DNA of 64,000 nt from positions 22,674,021 to 22,738,020 of the forward strand of contig CM052362.1 in the NCBI GenBank assembly GCA_028551475.1. The letters run 5' to 3'. Origin of the DNA: Casuarina equisetifolia (lineage: Eukaryota; Streptophyta; Magnoliopsida; Fagales; Casuarinaceae). The notes under the pieces are model-generated. The model saw only the letters and a program-made list of their open reading frames with translations. It made no database searches and was not told where the DNA came from. This document shows, piece by piece, positions 22,140 to 42,851 of the stretch (the first letter of the stretch is position 1; every line of letters starts with the position of its first letter). The translations under genes and the position numbers were made by a program.

Positions 22140-23528
22140 TTATTCGGCGGTCTTCCTACTTGTAAGCGTCCTTATCCAGCCCTTCCTCACCTTCACTCCC
22201 TCCACCTTTCCCCCCACATGGCACACATTGCCCTTGTTGGATCTCTTCCATCTGATGAGCTGAAACAGGTGGCCAATCCGCTTCCGCCACCTGAGCGACG
22301 GCCGCTGTTTCCCACGTTCTACTACCGTCTTAGTCTCCTTGGCCTCCTTGCTCAAGCCCTGATTCCATGGTGCCTTGCTTTTCTCCACTTTGCTTACCTT
22401 TGCCGCCGTGTTCTTCTCCCAGGAGGCTACTCCGTTGCCCTCGAACTTGATCGATATAAAAGAGTCTTCAAAAGCTAAATTGGGAGGGTGGAAATGGGTG
22501 CCGGAGACGGCCAAAACAAGACAAGATTTACAGTCAAGACTATATGGATAACAAAAATGTATAATTATTGTAAAAGAATGCAAAATAAGCCTAAAATCTA
22601 ACAGAAAAAATGTTTTATGCAGAAAACTCACTGTACGCAAACAATGCATCTACTGTTTATTCTGTCGGTATTGGCTAAGGACTTCGTTTTTGTTTCTTTG
22701 TTTTCTTCCCTGAGACATGCATTACTCTCAAGGAGTTGGTGTACCGGAAATCATATCTATGGGATTCGCGAGATCCACAGGGTCCCCCTTAGATCTCATT
22801 GTACGACTGCCTCTGATCTACCTATAGTAAAACTGGTTTTTTGTCATTGTAACTATGAAGATGCTGTAGCTTCTGCATCATTTTGTCCACAAGATTCAAC
22901 ATTTTTGCCAAACTTGTTCACTACCCTGATTCCTTCACTGTTTGGCATGGTAGATATCACCATCTAGTTGGATCATAAGTTAGTCTTCGCAGTGAAAGCA
23001 CAACATGTCATGGTTCAACAAACAAGAAAACATATCCCTTATCTCTGGACAGATATACTTAGACCGCAATTTTGTCCTCACACAAAATAATTTTGCGTAA
23101 GCCGACACACCGGAAGATGTGATGTTTAGACTGTCTTAAACAAATGAGAAATTTATCACCAAGAGGAAAATATAATTTCTGATAATCAACAACTTGTTCC
23201 CAAGAATAATTTCTAGACGTCGAGTGGAGTGGTAGGCTATACCTTCTTGGCTGGTGGAGGCATCGTGGTCGGCGGTCTCGGATTTCCAATGCCGGAACTC
23301 GAGGCGGCTGAGGAAAGAACCGAGAGCAAAGATCTTCGGGAGAGTGATGGGTGGCTTTCTGCCCGTGGAACTTTGAGCTCTGCGGGAACTGCTTCTGGCT
23401 GAGGAAAGGTGGCCTTGATTTGAGGCCAGGATGAGGAGCCTCTCATTTAAGCACAGTGGGCAGACCCCGACAACCACTTCTTTGGGATGGAAATAGCAGA
23501 ATGAGTTTTCTTCTCTGCACCCATTCAT
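22140..23528 (-). CDS. Plant protein of unknown function with GVCPLCLNERL motif
   Basis: Two exons on the minus strand: 23,528-23,243 and 22,465-22,140, joined GAAG|GTATAG to TTTGAAG|AC in phase 1, give 203 aa. The junction yields the smooth sequence TSQEDSFISIKFEGNG, which supports it. Residues 11-27 (CYFHPKEVVVGVCPLCL) resemble the N-terminal Cys/His motif of OCTOPUS-type plant proteins, which have a His-Pro and two Cys before LxERL; zinc binding is possible but unproven. The C-terminus is very basic (WKRSNKGNVCHVGGKVEG and on to RRKTAE-like end), suggesting a nuclear or membrane-associated protein. No catalytic domain is seen. The exon 1 start is the first ATG before the conserved motif. 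Expression is unverified. Confidence 0.72.
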
Positions 23529-25634
23529 GTTATTCTTGAGGAAGAGTGAAGGAGAAAGCACTGCTGAGAAAGAAAATGTCAATGAGGAGGAGGAGAACAG
23601 GTTCTGAAAATTTACTTGGTGGAAGTCATATATAGTGTGGAAGATGTAAATAATAAGCATGGCCCACAAAACGTATCTATCTGAATAGTGGAGTGCAGTG
23701 GAGGGGAGGGCTACAGACATTGAGATACTTTCTTTTCAAGTCATTTCCAGAATTTCAACTGCGAGCTTTATTTCAATGTACTTGTGAACTTTTTCTATTG
23801 TCTAAATACTCGAGATAATCATAAACAGCCCCCAATTTTCATTGGGATATGTGTTAATAAGGCGGAAAAAAGGAGGTAAAATGCTTCTACTTGATCAACT
23901 TCTCTCCAATCATAATGCTTTTCCATTGGGCAAACCAAGATTTACTTATGGTTCGAGTGCTTATCATCTGAAAACTGAAAAGCTTGCATGTGATTTTGCC
24001 TAGTGGGGAACAAGTGGTTCTCCGGGAGAAGAGGGGAGAGGTGGGCAGTGTCCATGATTTTTAGACAGAGAAAGCAATGATCAAGGTTTAGTGGATAGTG
24101 GAGATCACTCTTATAGTCGATTTAGCTGATTTGAAATTCGTTTATGCCACTGTCAAGTCTTGGGCGCCTCATACCATGCAGAAGTCAGTCCTCTTTAGGG
24201 CTATGGAAGTGGTTGATTGGCATGAGGCTTAGGTCAAAATTTTCGACTCCCACTTGATTAAAAGACGAAAAAGAAAGGCTAAAAGAGAAGGCTAAAGGCA
24301 GCTGAACCGAGTTAGCGGCTGTTTAGGCAGGCTGCTTGGCATGAGTCTTGGAACTTGGAAGGATGGGGGATTTTAAAATTATGCCCTAAAGCACATCTTG
24401 TGTTCTTCGTTTGCTAATTCCAAAAAAGCTTGGGATTGAACCGGAGCTTTTCCCAAGAAAAGAAGAAAGCTTTTCCATGCAATGACAGGAACTGCTGCCA
24501 GATATTAGCAGTCCTTCAACTCATGTATGATTCTTTGCTTGTTATCTTTAATAAACAAAGGAGCTTCGGAGTGGCAATTAAACTCGGAAATTCCACAGGC
24601 TTCACTCAAGGTGGGTGATAGGACACGCACTTAATCACGGGGGGGCACACTAATTCTGTACGTGTGAGCTTGAGAGAGAAATGAATGAAAAATTCGCATA
24701 AAGAAAGAGGGAAAGGCAATGGGGCGAGGAGGGGCGTCCGAGAAAGGTCTTTTAGAAAGGACTAAAGTTAAGGGAACCGAGAAAAGGCTACGGCACATGG
24801 GGAAGGCTGTGGGGCACCTCCGAATGGTTGCCTTCAAGTTGGCCTCACATCATGGACCAAAAGTTGGAAGTGGGTCACCTAATTATGGAGTCTTTCTCCA
24901 AACTCAAGCCTTTTTTCTCCCAATCATCCCTACCCTTGGAAGACTCCTTTTCCCCGTGTAACCTTAACGTTCGTTTCCTTAAGCTTTTTAGGTGCTGATT
25001 ATGCCAATAATATCAGACAATTAAAACAATTAGCTAACCAATGGGGAGCTGCTGGGACCAATTGGGTCAATCGAAATGAGTGGAGTTGTTGTGTGTCGCC
25101 ACCTTGGCTGTTAGCTGATTATAATTTGCAACCTAGAAAATAAGGGAGATGAATTAAGAGAAATGGTGAAATAACATACACTGCAGAAGATAATGTTGGA
25201 AAGGATAATACATGTAAAGTCGACAAGTGAAATACAGACAAAGGGAGTTCCGTTATCTGCAGTTTGCATATGCTGCAGGTCAATAGCAATGGTCCAGAGG
25301 ATCGAAAAGGTTAATGGGATGTTGGCATAGACATAGATACAATGTAAACAATAGCTAGAGTTCATGACAGTATAGGCTAACAACTTTGGCTTTGAATTGT
25401 GAGAAAAAAGGAAAACAGCTGTAAAACATTGTCATGCCTCGAAGTTCCGGCTAATATTTCAAAATACGAAGTTTTACATGTCGGAATAAGCAAGACACTC
25501 TTTGTACTCTCCTTTCAGTAATTCCCAGGACGAATCATAACATGAAAAACAAGGGAATAGCATTCGAATCTTGTAGTCCCCCCCACTCCGCCCAAAAGAG
25601 AAAAAAAACCTGTCCCTGTTTTATCCATCTATTA
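23529..25634. other. Intergenic, 3' side of LACS9 and upstream of the 203-aa gene
   Basis: It holds the 5' region of the minus-strand 203-aa gene and the 3' end of the LACS9 transcript. Short frames at 24,430-24,618, 24,719-24,961 and 25,111-25,383 lack motifs. No repeat or mobile element was recognised. Confidence 0.5.
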
Positions 25635-32933
<7,299 letters not shown>

Positions 32934-34760
32934 CGCTCAGCAACCGAATGGGCCCAACAGAGTCCGGCAATTTATATCCTGAAGCAGGGATACGCCAAAT
33001 AAATAAGGTCTCCAACAAACATAAAACGGAATCTCTGAAAGAAATACTCAGATCAAAATGAAAGGCTGATAGGAATGTCACTAACGAAAATCCTGCAACT
33101 TTACTACCAAGCGTCTATGTCACATTTAGCGAGTACCATTCAGAGACTTTGACGCAAAAATAGTTAGCATTTACTTTCAGAGACGCCAAATCATGTCGAA
33201 CTAATTGAGTTCAGTACCCCAAACCATTCTTAAAAGGTTTCTTGAACCTCATAGCCAATTCATACTAGCTGACTTGTTCAGCAACTTGCAAGATGGTGAT
33301 GTTCCCGTGGCTAAACACAAATCAACGAACCATGCAAATAATTCTTCAACTCGTCATCAACTAAGCAACTAAAGAGAGTATGGACACAAACAGAAAATTA
33401 ACTCCAATGCCGCAACTGCTAAAGTGAAAAAAACATACATTTCCATGGAGCACTACGGTGACGCACATCAAAAACCTAATTTGAGGAAGAGTAAAGCACA
33501 GGGAAAACCTATTCTAGAAAACGGGTTAATGAGCAAGAAAGTACCTTACGCTATGGACTCCTGAAGCACAAGAGCTGAAAACAAAAACGGAGTTTTCAAG
33601 AGACCAGCATTATAGGAAAGCAAGTATTGAACTGGATATAAGACTCTTTGGGACTATAAAAAGGCAGAGGATCCAAAATGGCGACGTCCAGGGGTCCGTG
33701 GCGGTTTGTTAAGGCGGAGATACCGAGAAGGAGGAGGTTGGAATATCAGAATGACTTTCTGTACTCCTTGCGACCGATATAGGCAGCGGGCGATTAAGGC
33801 GTAGTGGCAAAATCTGTAATTGCTTAGTTTTTTCGAGGATGTGTACGCGCTCTGCGTTTGTAGATCCGAACCGCCCGTTCTTGGTGCCTGTGGCCCAGAT
33901 GCTTTCCTACGACGTTGGACTGCCAGATCGTAGCCGTTCAAAACGTATGTCTATAAAGTGCTAGAAGCTTTTGTCTTAAGTGCAACAAACCCAAAAACGC
34001 TAGCTTCCACGTGGCAGTTCATTAATTGTTCGGTCTTTAAGGTTAACTTTTAAGAAATTAATTGTCGCTTAATTTTTAACTAATACATGCATTTCAATCT
34101 ACCAAGTAGGTTTGAAGTTTTGATTTTTCTAAAAAAAAAAAAAAAAAAAAAGTTCTCGCCCTCTATGTGAAGTTGGGGTTTGTCTTTCTCTTGTCTGCCA
34201 AAAAGAGAAACAAATCTGTATTTTGCAGTGGTTAAGCAATTTCCAAAAAAAAAGAAAATCCATATGGTCAAAATGATGCTTTTTTTTTATTGTACTAATT
34301 AATTAAGCACCTAAAGAAGTAGTAAGTTCTTTACAAGCATAAAAGTCTATATGATCAAAACATGATTTCCTCTCCCTCCTTTTTAAGGAAAAATTTTTTT
34401 TCACAAGGTCAATGAAAAATATAGCCAAAAGAATTCAAATCCAAAATATTTATCTTTTAAAATCTCTCAAATAAACCTTCCTTGAGACAATTTATTGTCT
34501 CAAGAGACATCTAAGCATTGTTGATAGCATTCTTTCTTGAGCAGGGCTAAAAAAACATTTCAGAACTAAACTCCGTACCCCAAAAAATAATGAAGGGCAA
34601 ATATATAATTCAATCTCCTACTGTGAAAGGTTGATAACTGTCTACTATTCAATGAATATTGTGAAAGTTGAAAGAAAATGCAGCAAAAAGTTTGGGGGAA
34701 AAGGAAGACAAATGATACAGATGCTGTGAGATTTATACAGTTCTGTGATGCTCGAATATT
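32934..34760 (-). other. LACS9 5' leader and spacer to the SGT gene
   Basis: A plausible 5'-UTR intron of LACS9 runs from a donor at 33,542 (GTAAG|GTACTT) to an acceptor at 33,035 (TATTTCTTTCAG|AG), leaving a leader exon 33,034-32,934. This is inferred from splice-site quality only. Bases 33,950-34,760 are AT-rich spacer with a run of about 20 A near 34,131 and the 3' region of the SGT transcript. The open frame 33,654-33,941 has no recognisable homology. Confidence 0.4.
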
Positions 34761-37700
34761 TTAGCTTGGTGATGGTCTTCCGTTTGTAGTATCTTGCGGA
34801 TTACGATGGGATCCTGACCCTGTGAACATCTCCATCACAGATCTCAACGCTCCTGTAAGCTCCTCGGGCATTTGGTCTCCAAAATTCAAGTTGATGTTCC
34901 CTCCTATCCTTATTTCAGGTTCATCAGCTCCATTAGCATTACCATCTTCTCCATGTCCGCTTTGAGAATTCTGCCCCTGGTGCGCGTTGGCAGCATTGGC
35001 AGCATTTGCAGCCATGTTCATAAACATGCTTGCAAAATCATTAGGCAGCCCAGCTGCGTGAAATGGCATAGAAGTAAATGGAGGCGGTGTAGCATTACTT
35101 GGCCCGCCACTCGACCGGTTTCGGGATTCTTGATCACTACCTCCATTCTGTGTTGGATAAGAGAAAAGGTAAGTTCTCAGCTGACAAATTATCGGATGAC
35201 AAAACGAAACATTGATTAGAAGAAAAATAATTTATGAACTTGAAAGCTCCAAACAATAGCTATTAATTATTGGAACGTATTCTGATATTTGCATGACATG
35301 GGAAGGAGCATAACAAAAGCTTGGATCAGTTTAGAAACACATTTCAAGAGAATCCAATAAGAACTCTTTTATCAAATGTTGTCACAAGCTCAGGGAAGCG
35401 GGATCATTTCATTTAGTGTTAAGGACGGAATACCTTAAAAATTTTAGACTTTATAATCCCAACAATAATATCACAAGAAAAGAATAAAAGATCATATTTA
35501 ATTTGGACCTCAAGCGCTTAATTACTTGTAATGAAACGGTTAGCAGGCCTTGTGCCAATGATTAACGAAGACCTTCTAAAGTTAGTCATTCGCAACTGTC
35601 ACGTACTCAAGACCAAATAATACAAATCTCTGTTATCCATGTAAATATAATTTCTCATGCTGCCAGAACATTAAAAGAGTTCAGTAAGAGGTAAAGAATT
35701 CAACGTATATGCAGAATTTCAGCTTCTCAGTTTTAAGTAAAATGGGGCAAAAACTCCACGGATTTTTTTTGGGGGGGCCGGGAGAAGAAAAAAAAAAACT
35801 GTTAGAAAGAGGGATAAGTAAATTGTCATATCCTAGGTCAGAAAAAGCTTAATGAATCATGATTTTAAGGTAGCGTAAAGTTTTTTTTATTTTTTTATTT
35901 TATCAAACTAAAGAAGTAATCATCTCAAACAAATTGAAGTCTGCTGCCAGCTAGCACCAACCCCACAATTCTTTCTTAAGATGAGACTGAAGACATACCC
36001 AATGTTCTCTGCGTTGTTGCTCCTCCCTCAATTTTTGCTCAGCAACCTGATAACACGACAGCATCATGAAGTTGAAGAAGAAAACGAAGAAGAGTAAGGC
36101 GCAGAAGAACATACCCGAATATTTTCTTTCACAGATTCATTGTTTGGATCCAATAGCAAGGCTGCATTGGTAAATCTCAAAATTAGAGATAAAAAATGTT
36201 TACTACTGCTCTTATTTCATAACAGTTCAAAAACTACGTTTCCAAACCAAACATGGACCAGTAGCATTTCCAAGGACATTATTGTAGAGACTGACTGACA
36301 GCTATGAAGCAAAAGATCAGCACCCTTAAACCACACTTTGGCGGAACTTAAATCAAATGCACCCCAAGGACAATAAAATTAAGAACTTAAAACAGTTTTT
36401 TTTTTCACAAAAAAGAAAAGGGGGAAAAAGAAAAAAGGGGCCTAGTGTTTCATAGTAAATATGTAATGAAATCAACTTTTAGAACCAACATGGGACATAA
36501 GTCATTCGCTATCTCAATCAAATTATGGAAATTGCAACCATTACAGCTTCTAGTTCATTTGAACAGCTTGGATTTGTAAACAATCCCAGTTTTCAATGCA
36601 AGGAGTCCACAACTTGCCCACCAATACAGTTTCTAGTTCATTTGAACAGATTGGATTTGTAAACGATTCTAGCGTTGAATGCAAGGAGTCAACACCCAAT
36701 AGTGAATTATCCCTTGACCAATAACCCCAAGATCTTACTTATATGGCTGGCGGATTACGATAGATAAAGACAATCTTCCAACTGTGGTTAACATACTATA
36801 AGCAGCAGATATCTATCAGTTATGATTTAGGCTGGAAAAAGAGGGAAACCCCCCCCAAAAAAAAATGTGAATGTTTAGAATTCAAAACAGCAAAAGAGGT
36901 TGATGGTTGTGAGATGACTCACTAAATAATTATAAATGATGCTTTTCCATGTTCCAGAGTTCAACAAACTCCTCTAACCAGGTGCCCCCTCCCAGGCAAA
37001 AGCTGTGAGGTTCTGTTGGAGTCATACCATAGACCAATATTCAAATCCCCCGGGAATTGGAACATCTTCACCAACTGATACAGCCGTATGCATGCATATA
37101 AATGTCTCAAGTATCAAAGAAAATTTAAATTTTCTTCCAATGTAGATGCAAACCATTAACAAAAACATAATATGCGTCAATTTGTACAAATAAGCACTAG
37201 TATGGGCAATTAGGAATTAACCGTGACTCACCTTTCTTAAATCCTTCATCAATGGCATCACTGTAATTCCCTTGTGCATAGTAAGCTAAGCCCAGACGAC
37301 TGTATGCCTTGCTGTAAGTTGGGTTAATTTCGATGGATTTCTGGCAGTCCCTGATTGCTTGAGTATAGTTGTGTCTCTGAGTGTAAGCAGCTGCCCTGAA
37401 TTACAACAAATTACCCTCTCAGGGATATGAAGATGTCATGCTCAATGTCATTAAACTGAATAGCAAATCCCTTTACTTTTCTTCTCATTCCTTAGAAGGG
37501 AAACAAGATACGAAATGCAATTTGGCCCCGAAGAGTGCTTTGTTCATGTGTGTGTGTGTGTGATTCCCACAGGGAAAGGGTATGAAGACTTGGTAACTTT
37601 TTGCTGCCCTGGCATAGAAGGTTGGTTTCAGGATTCTAATTAATATTTAGACCTTCCATTTTATCACCATTTGCTGAGGATGTTGGGAACAATAATACCA

Positions 37701-40700
37701 TCATTTGGCATTGTATATAATCTCCACCATGACACATTCAGCCCCCAGCCCAACAATTTCCCACAACCTGAGATGATTTAGTCAACCTTTCACTGTTTGG
37801 TATGGCACCAAAACACTGCATATACCTAGTTTTATTAAATATAATCTTTTATTTCAAGCTTTAAAAATAAAATAGCCCAATGCGCTTATAAAAAGGCGAA
37901 GGACAGATTCCCTGCCAATGATCATTAGAGCATCACCCAGAATCATAAGTGGAACAATAATTCATACAAGTAAAAGAGATAAAAGATTAGCAAAACGTAT
38001 GCAGCAGTAGAGCACCTGTTACAATAGTAAACAGCATTGTTTTCACAAAGGGCAATAGCACAATTGTACAACTCAATTGCATCATCATATCGCTTTGATT
38101 GCACAGCCCTGTTACCTAAATGCAAAGAAAATTTTACATAATAAAGTGGGCCAGAGCATAGCTTTACAAGAGAACAGAGATATTGTTAAGAACATATTAA
38201 TTGAGGAGCAATACCTTTTGGACCTCATAAATAGGATCCAATATATTCACATACTAGGGCAAATAACAGTATTCAAAAAGTGTAAATTTTTTCATATCAT
38301 ACATTTTATTGAGAAGACAAGTAATTATTAATCCCAAAGGTCGTATCAAGGCAATGAGGAACATAAAATCCAGATCTTTTTCATACTCTATTACAAACTT
38401 AAAGATACCTTGTGATTTAAATGTCTCAGTCAGGTTGCCTATGTTAATTGTTTGGCATCCAGATCTTTCCAACTCCTAGCACACCATAGAAAATTGTTAC
38501 TGTCAAGAAAGGATTGTAGAGGGAAAAATAATATAAATAAGTTACAAATAAACAAATAAATGACTAAGATCCAAAGTTATAGTAAACCAGAGGCTGCAGA
38601 GAACCACAACATTTATGTCACAGACCAGTATAGGATAATAACCAAGATGCGGGTCAAATTGGAAGGGATCAGCATTGAACCAAAGATGAATTCACAGGAA
38701 TGGCTTGGAAGACCACCAACCCCAGTCATCAATGTCTTCATCTAGATATCTTGGATATGATACTACACGAAAGAATGAGAGGGCTTGTATTGTACTAATA
38801 TTCTCAGAGGGAAAATTTGTAATTTTTCTAACTCTGCTTAACAACACACGCTGGGGTTGTACAACTGGATTTAGCTAGAAGCTGGGTTTCTCTAAAGAAG
38901 CTTCCCTCAAACATTTTCATTCAAAATATTGGACCTCCCCCCTTACATCTTTTGAATCTCTAAAGAGAGGACAAGCAGAATAGTTCATATGAACAGCTCA
39001 TTTTATGTGCTTCAACCGTGTTGTTTTTTAATGCAGTAAAATTTTACTTTTCATTAGCATGTTCAAAGCTTGGATATTTCCAGGAGAGGCTACATGAGGC
39101 AAGCAGATGACCAAATATTAGGTTAACGAAATCTGCAAAACTGAAACTGTATGCATGAGAAAAACAAGTTCAATGATATTCTCATGCAATATTTTCTCAT
39201 GAAGCCAACTATACAAGTTCATCTACATATTTACAGCACAATAAGTCATACAGTTAGAGCATCATGAAATAATCGTGTTGCTCTCTCCGATTGGACCATG
39301 TCATCATCTTCATCAGGCATGGTTCTGAAAAACTGAATCCTCTCAAGTGCAGCAAAGAATTGTCCAAAAAGTTCATCTTTAGACACTCCTGGCAACATGG
39401 TTAACAAAGAAAGAATTAAAAAAAATAAAAATAAAAATAAAAATTAGCTCAAAAATATCTGATATCCCAGGAGAATGCTAAATGAATCCCAGTGCAATTA
39501 ATTGCAGAATAAAGTCCTAATAATTTTTCTTCATCTCCACAAAGTATTCCTTTTTTAAAACATTAGGTGATTCCTCATTTGTCAATGTCCATTTTGAGAT
39601 TTCTGTCCATTTCCTTACAGGTATATAATACTCACCTTCATTCTGGGATTGAACCCATGACAACAGCCTAATCCCTTGTTCATGTAGGGAGAAGGACACA
39701 CCATATGGTTGCAAAACAAGGGACTCAAAAAAAAAAAACTTTAATTGACAGGACTTCTTCCCATAGTTATGAATTTTACTGGACCCAGAAATTATAGACT
39801 GGAAGAATCATTCGTTTCCAATTCCTCAGAATACTGTTTATCCAAGAACCCTAGCAATCCTTAATGACAGAGACTAATTTAGTAATTTCTCTAGCTCATG
39901 ATAACCTCTACATGGTAACATCATCATCTCTATTCCATTCCAATCCATTTTAACATTCTAAGTGTAAAGGTACCCTAATCCTCAAGGAAATAATGGGGAA
40001 AAAAATCAATTTGGGATACTTTTCAAGACATTAGATATCATTAGGTTTTCCACATTTAACTAAACTGAAAATCCACACATCTGTAAATTTTATTCTAAAA
40101 TGAGACGAGTAGCTGAAATATCAAAAAAAAAAAAAAATTGCTTTTGCCCCCACTTGTGCTGGAACATCTCAGTGTCATATTGATAGTTTTCCTCCTAGAT
40201 TTCACCTAATCCCTACTAGTTTCCACAAGTTTGCATTACTAATATCAAGACCACATATTTGATTACCCAAAAAACCCTACATAATGGAATTTCTCTTTTG
40301 TAATCATTTGTTTCTCCTTGCTCAAAGTCAAAGCCTTATATGCAGAAATATTTCATATTAAAACACACAAAAAATGGTCTCCACAATCCTACCAACACGA
40401 ATTACCCAAAAAAATGAGTTCCCCATAGCTCATCAAAGCTACACTGTTCACAAAAACTAATAGATGCAACACTGTTTTCTTCACAAAACCAGGAAAATTT
40501 TGCATTTATTTCCTCAAGGAAGTCATGGCTCAGAAAATGATACAATCAAAAGGAGACACAGTAAGAAAAATATGAACCTGAAAGAAATAGCTTCAGCCCA
40601 GAACAAGAAAAACATTACCCTACCTGATTCATGAGGTTTTCCCACCCAATCCTCGACCTGCTTAAGTTGGCAAACATGAAAACAAGCCACAACTAACTTC

Positions 40701-41701
40701 AAGAACCATAACATATAATAGTCTCAACACAATACTTCAAAATGGAAGCTAGTTTGATGCATCAGCAGTATGTTGCACGTGTGTGTATATGCAATTGAGG
40801 GAGAACAAACCATGGAATGTGATGGCTCCGAAAGCTTAGCATCGGCAGCATTTTGAGCAGAGGATGAACTGGGAGCATTATCTGAGATGACTACATGATC
40901 CAAGCCGGTTCTAGCTTCCGTATGCTCATTTTGCTCCAATGAACGAAATATGTCAACAAGCAAATTGGGCTTTATCTGATCCTGATCGATAGAAGACGAA
41001 CCAAGTTTAAATGCCTCTGCCAAACATTCCCTGGCAACTTCAAGACCTTCGATATCAGCACCAGGACCAGGTTTGACTGTACTAGAAGCAACATACCACG
41101 ATCAAAAAGGTAATCCAAAAAAGAAAAATTTCTTATCCTTACTGAACAAATTTTACCCATAACGTAATTGCTCCTGATAAACTGAACGTAAAATCTCCTT
41201 GTCCATGGAACCCATTCAAGAACAAAAGCATTTTGCATCGGGAATTCCCTTCAACTTACAAATAAATTTGGCAATTGAAAAAGATATATATCTCCGAAAA
41301 CATCCATCATGAAGCAAACTAAAAAAAATCAAATAGAAGCACAGAAAATCCTGTAGATAGTTCTTCTACGTAGAAATCAACAACGTCATAAAAAAGTTTC
41401 AACCCAAATGTCTAGTTGCAAGAAGATCATATAAATGAAAACAATAAAGCAGCAGTCTAGATGCACATTTTAATAGTCCAAAGCAATAATGCCACTCTCT
41501 CTAATTGATCGAAGGGATGATAGAGTTTAAGATGAGCTAGAATTGGCACCATATTCACATAAATTAAGTTAATCAAGAAAAATCCAGAGGCTGGCACTGA
41601 AAGCAAATAAATTCATAACCAGAGAGTGCGAATTCCATCACATAAGCAGCAAAACCATGTACCTAAGATATTTACAGTAAGAGCATACGATAAATAAGTC
41701 G

Positions 41702-41738
<37 letters not shown>

Positions 41739-41817
41739 CAGAGTGGAGGAAGTCCAAGAAGGCACGGACAATGCGACGAGAGATTGGCGAATCTGTACTC
41801 AAGTTCAAGTCAGCCAT
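34761..41817 (-). CDS. Small glutamine-rich TPR (SGT/SGTA-like) co-chaperone
   Basis: Ten coding exons, 5' to 3': 41,817-41,739, 41,076-40,811, 40,657-40,624, 39,388-39,252, 38,475-38,409, 38,115-38,016, 37,395-37,232, 36,161-36,115, 36,046-35,999 and 35,147-34,761, giving 442 aa. All phases close. The N-terminal helix (residues 1-26, SRRIVRAFLDFLH) fits the SGTA dimerisation domain. Three TPR repeats span about 190-300 (QGNRAVQSKRYDDAIELY, RAAAYTQRHNYTQAI, AYSRLGLAYYAQGNYSDAI) and are expected to bind Hsp70/Hsp90 tails. After these come a charged helix and an Asn/Ala/Gly-rich C-terminus, in place of the Gln-rich tail of animal SGTA. By family knowledge it helps target tail-anchored or misfolded proteins in the cytosol. 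Closest plant type is the At4g08320-like TPR protein. A CT microsatellite starts at the exon 1 donor. Confidence 0.92.
36543..36700. repeat. 83-bp tandem duplication in SGT intron 7
   Basis: Copies start at 36,543 and 36,626 with ACAGYTTCTAGTTCATTTGA and continue to AATGCAAGGAGTC. Confidence 0.9.
39640..39690 (-). mobile_element. Possible SINE remnant (B-box-like) in SGT intron 3
   Basis: On the minus strand, ATGGGTTCAATCCCAGAA contains the B-box-like GGTTCAATCC. No A box, tail or target duplication was identified with confidence. Confidence 0.25.
41707..41736. repeat. (GA)n/(CT)n microsatellite at the SGT exon 1 donor
   Basis: Fifteen GA units. On the transcribed strand they read as CT repeats that begin within the donor itself (TCTG|GTTCTCTCTC). 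Confidence 0.95.
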
Positions 41818-42851
41818 GAGAGTGGGAGAGAGGGGCAACTGCGCATTGCAGAGGGCGTGATCGTCACTGGGCGAATATGAGCGTTTCGGACTCTTACGGA
41901 GACCGAAAGGAAGAAATCATTCGCTTTTCCTAGCGGACTCGGTGTTTGGTTGCGCGAAGATGAAGGTCTTCGCTCGGGAATGCGGTGGGTTCTGGGCCTG
42001 AACGGCACCCTGTCCCTGGGCCCTTTTTGATGTTGAGGGGTTTTCTTATTCTAATTTAAGTAACATAATTGTATTTTATTTTATTTTTTACTTTTCTTTA
42101 AATTGCTAGGACGATTATCATCAGTCGTTCTCAAAAGTAAAATAAGAAACAAATAAATTCAATTAGTGTTTCAAGTTACTATAAATGACTTAACTTTTCC
42201 TTTTAAAATAAGTCATTGAGAAAAAATATTGATGATATAAAATAACCAATATTTTTAACATGTTATTTAGCCCAAAAGAAAAATAATCAGCAGTAATAGT
42301 TACCTAGTTTGGTCTACAGCATAATTTGTGGATGTCTAATATCTCCAAAATGCTGGTGATTTTGAAGTTTTCTTAGTTACTTGTAATTAGTTCAAGAAGG
42401 AAGCAAGGCATCCTGCTGCACCGTTGATCAAGTAACTTATCAAACTGACTCTAGACCGTCCCAAACTCGTATGTACCACTTAGATTTTATTAATCAAAAA
42501 TCGTTAAGTAAAATAGGAAGAACATCAAAAGAAGAAATAAAACTAGAGGAACATCGATAAATCAAATGGATAAAACTATGGAATTTAAGCTCACTGGTCC
42601 TGCATTTACAGCATTTTGTTTCGAAAGTGGTAACTCAACGTTTATATACAAATCTACATTTGGAGATAATGTTAAAGGGAGACCAAGGGAGAATTCTTTG
42701 GGGTTACTTGTTAGACAGCTCTAATCAGGACATTAGGCTGCTGAGAGTCCTCATCAGTAATTCGACTGCTCAACTTCTCATGACATTGACTAACAGGATT
42801 CATTATTTCTGTGCACTGCAGGAAATTCTTGTTCTCGGAAAGTATGAAGGA
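41818..42851. other. SGT promoter region and 3' flank of PDS5
   Basis: About 1 kb lies between the PDS5 stop codon and the SGT start codon, both on the minus strand. Bases 41,818-42,010 are GC-richer and probably hold the SGT leader and core promoter. From 42,030 the sequence is AT-rich with no gene recognised. Confidence 0.5.

Noticed and set aside
22104..22478. 124-aa plus-strand frame
   Set aside because: Antisense to exon 2 of the 203-aa gene, which has better splice and motif support.
33654..33941. 95-aa minus-strand frame upstream of LACS9
   Set aside because: No motif; it overlaps the probable LACS9 promoter/leader. It could be part of a 5' UTR but not a supported protein.
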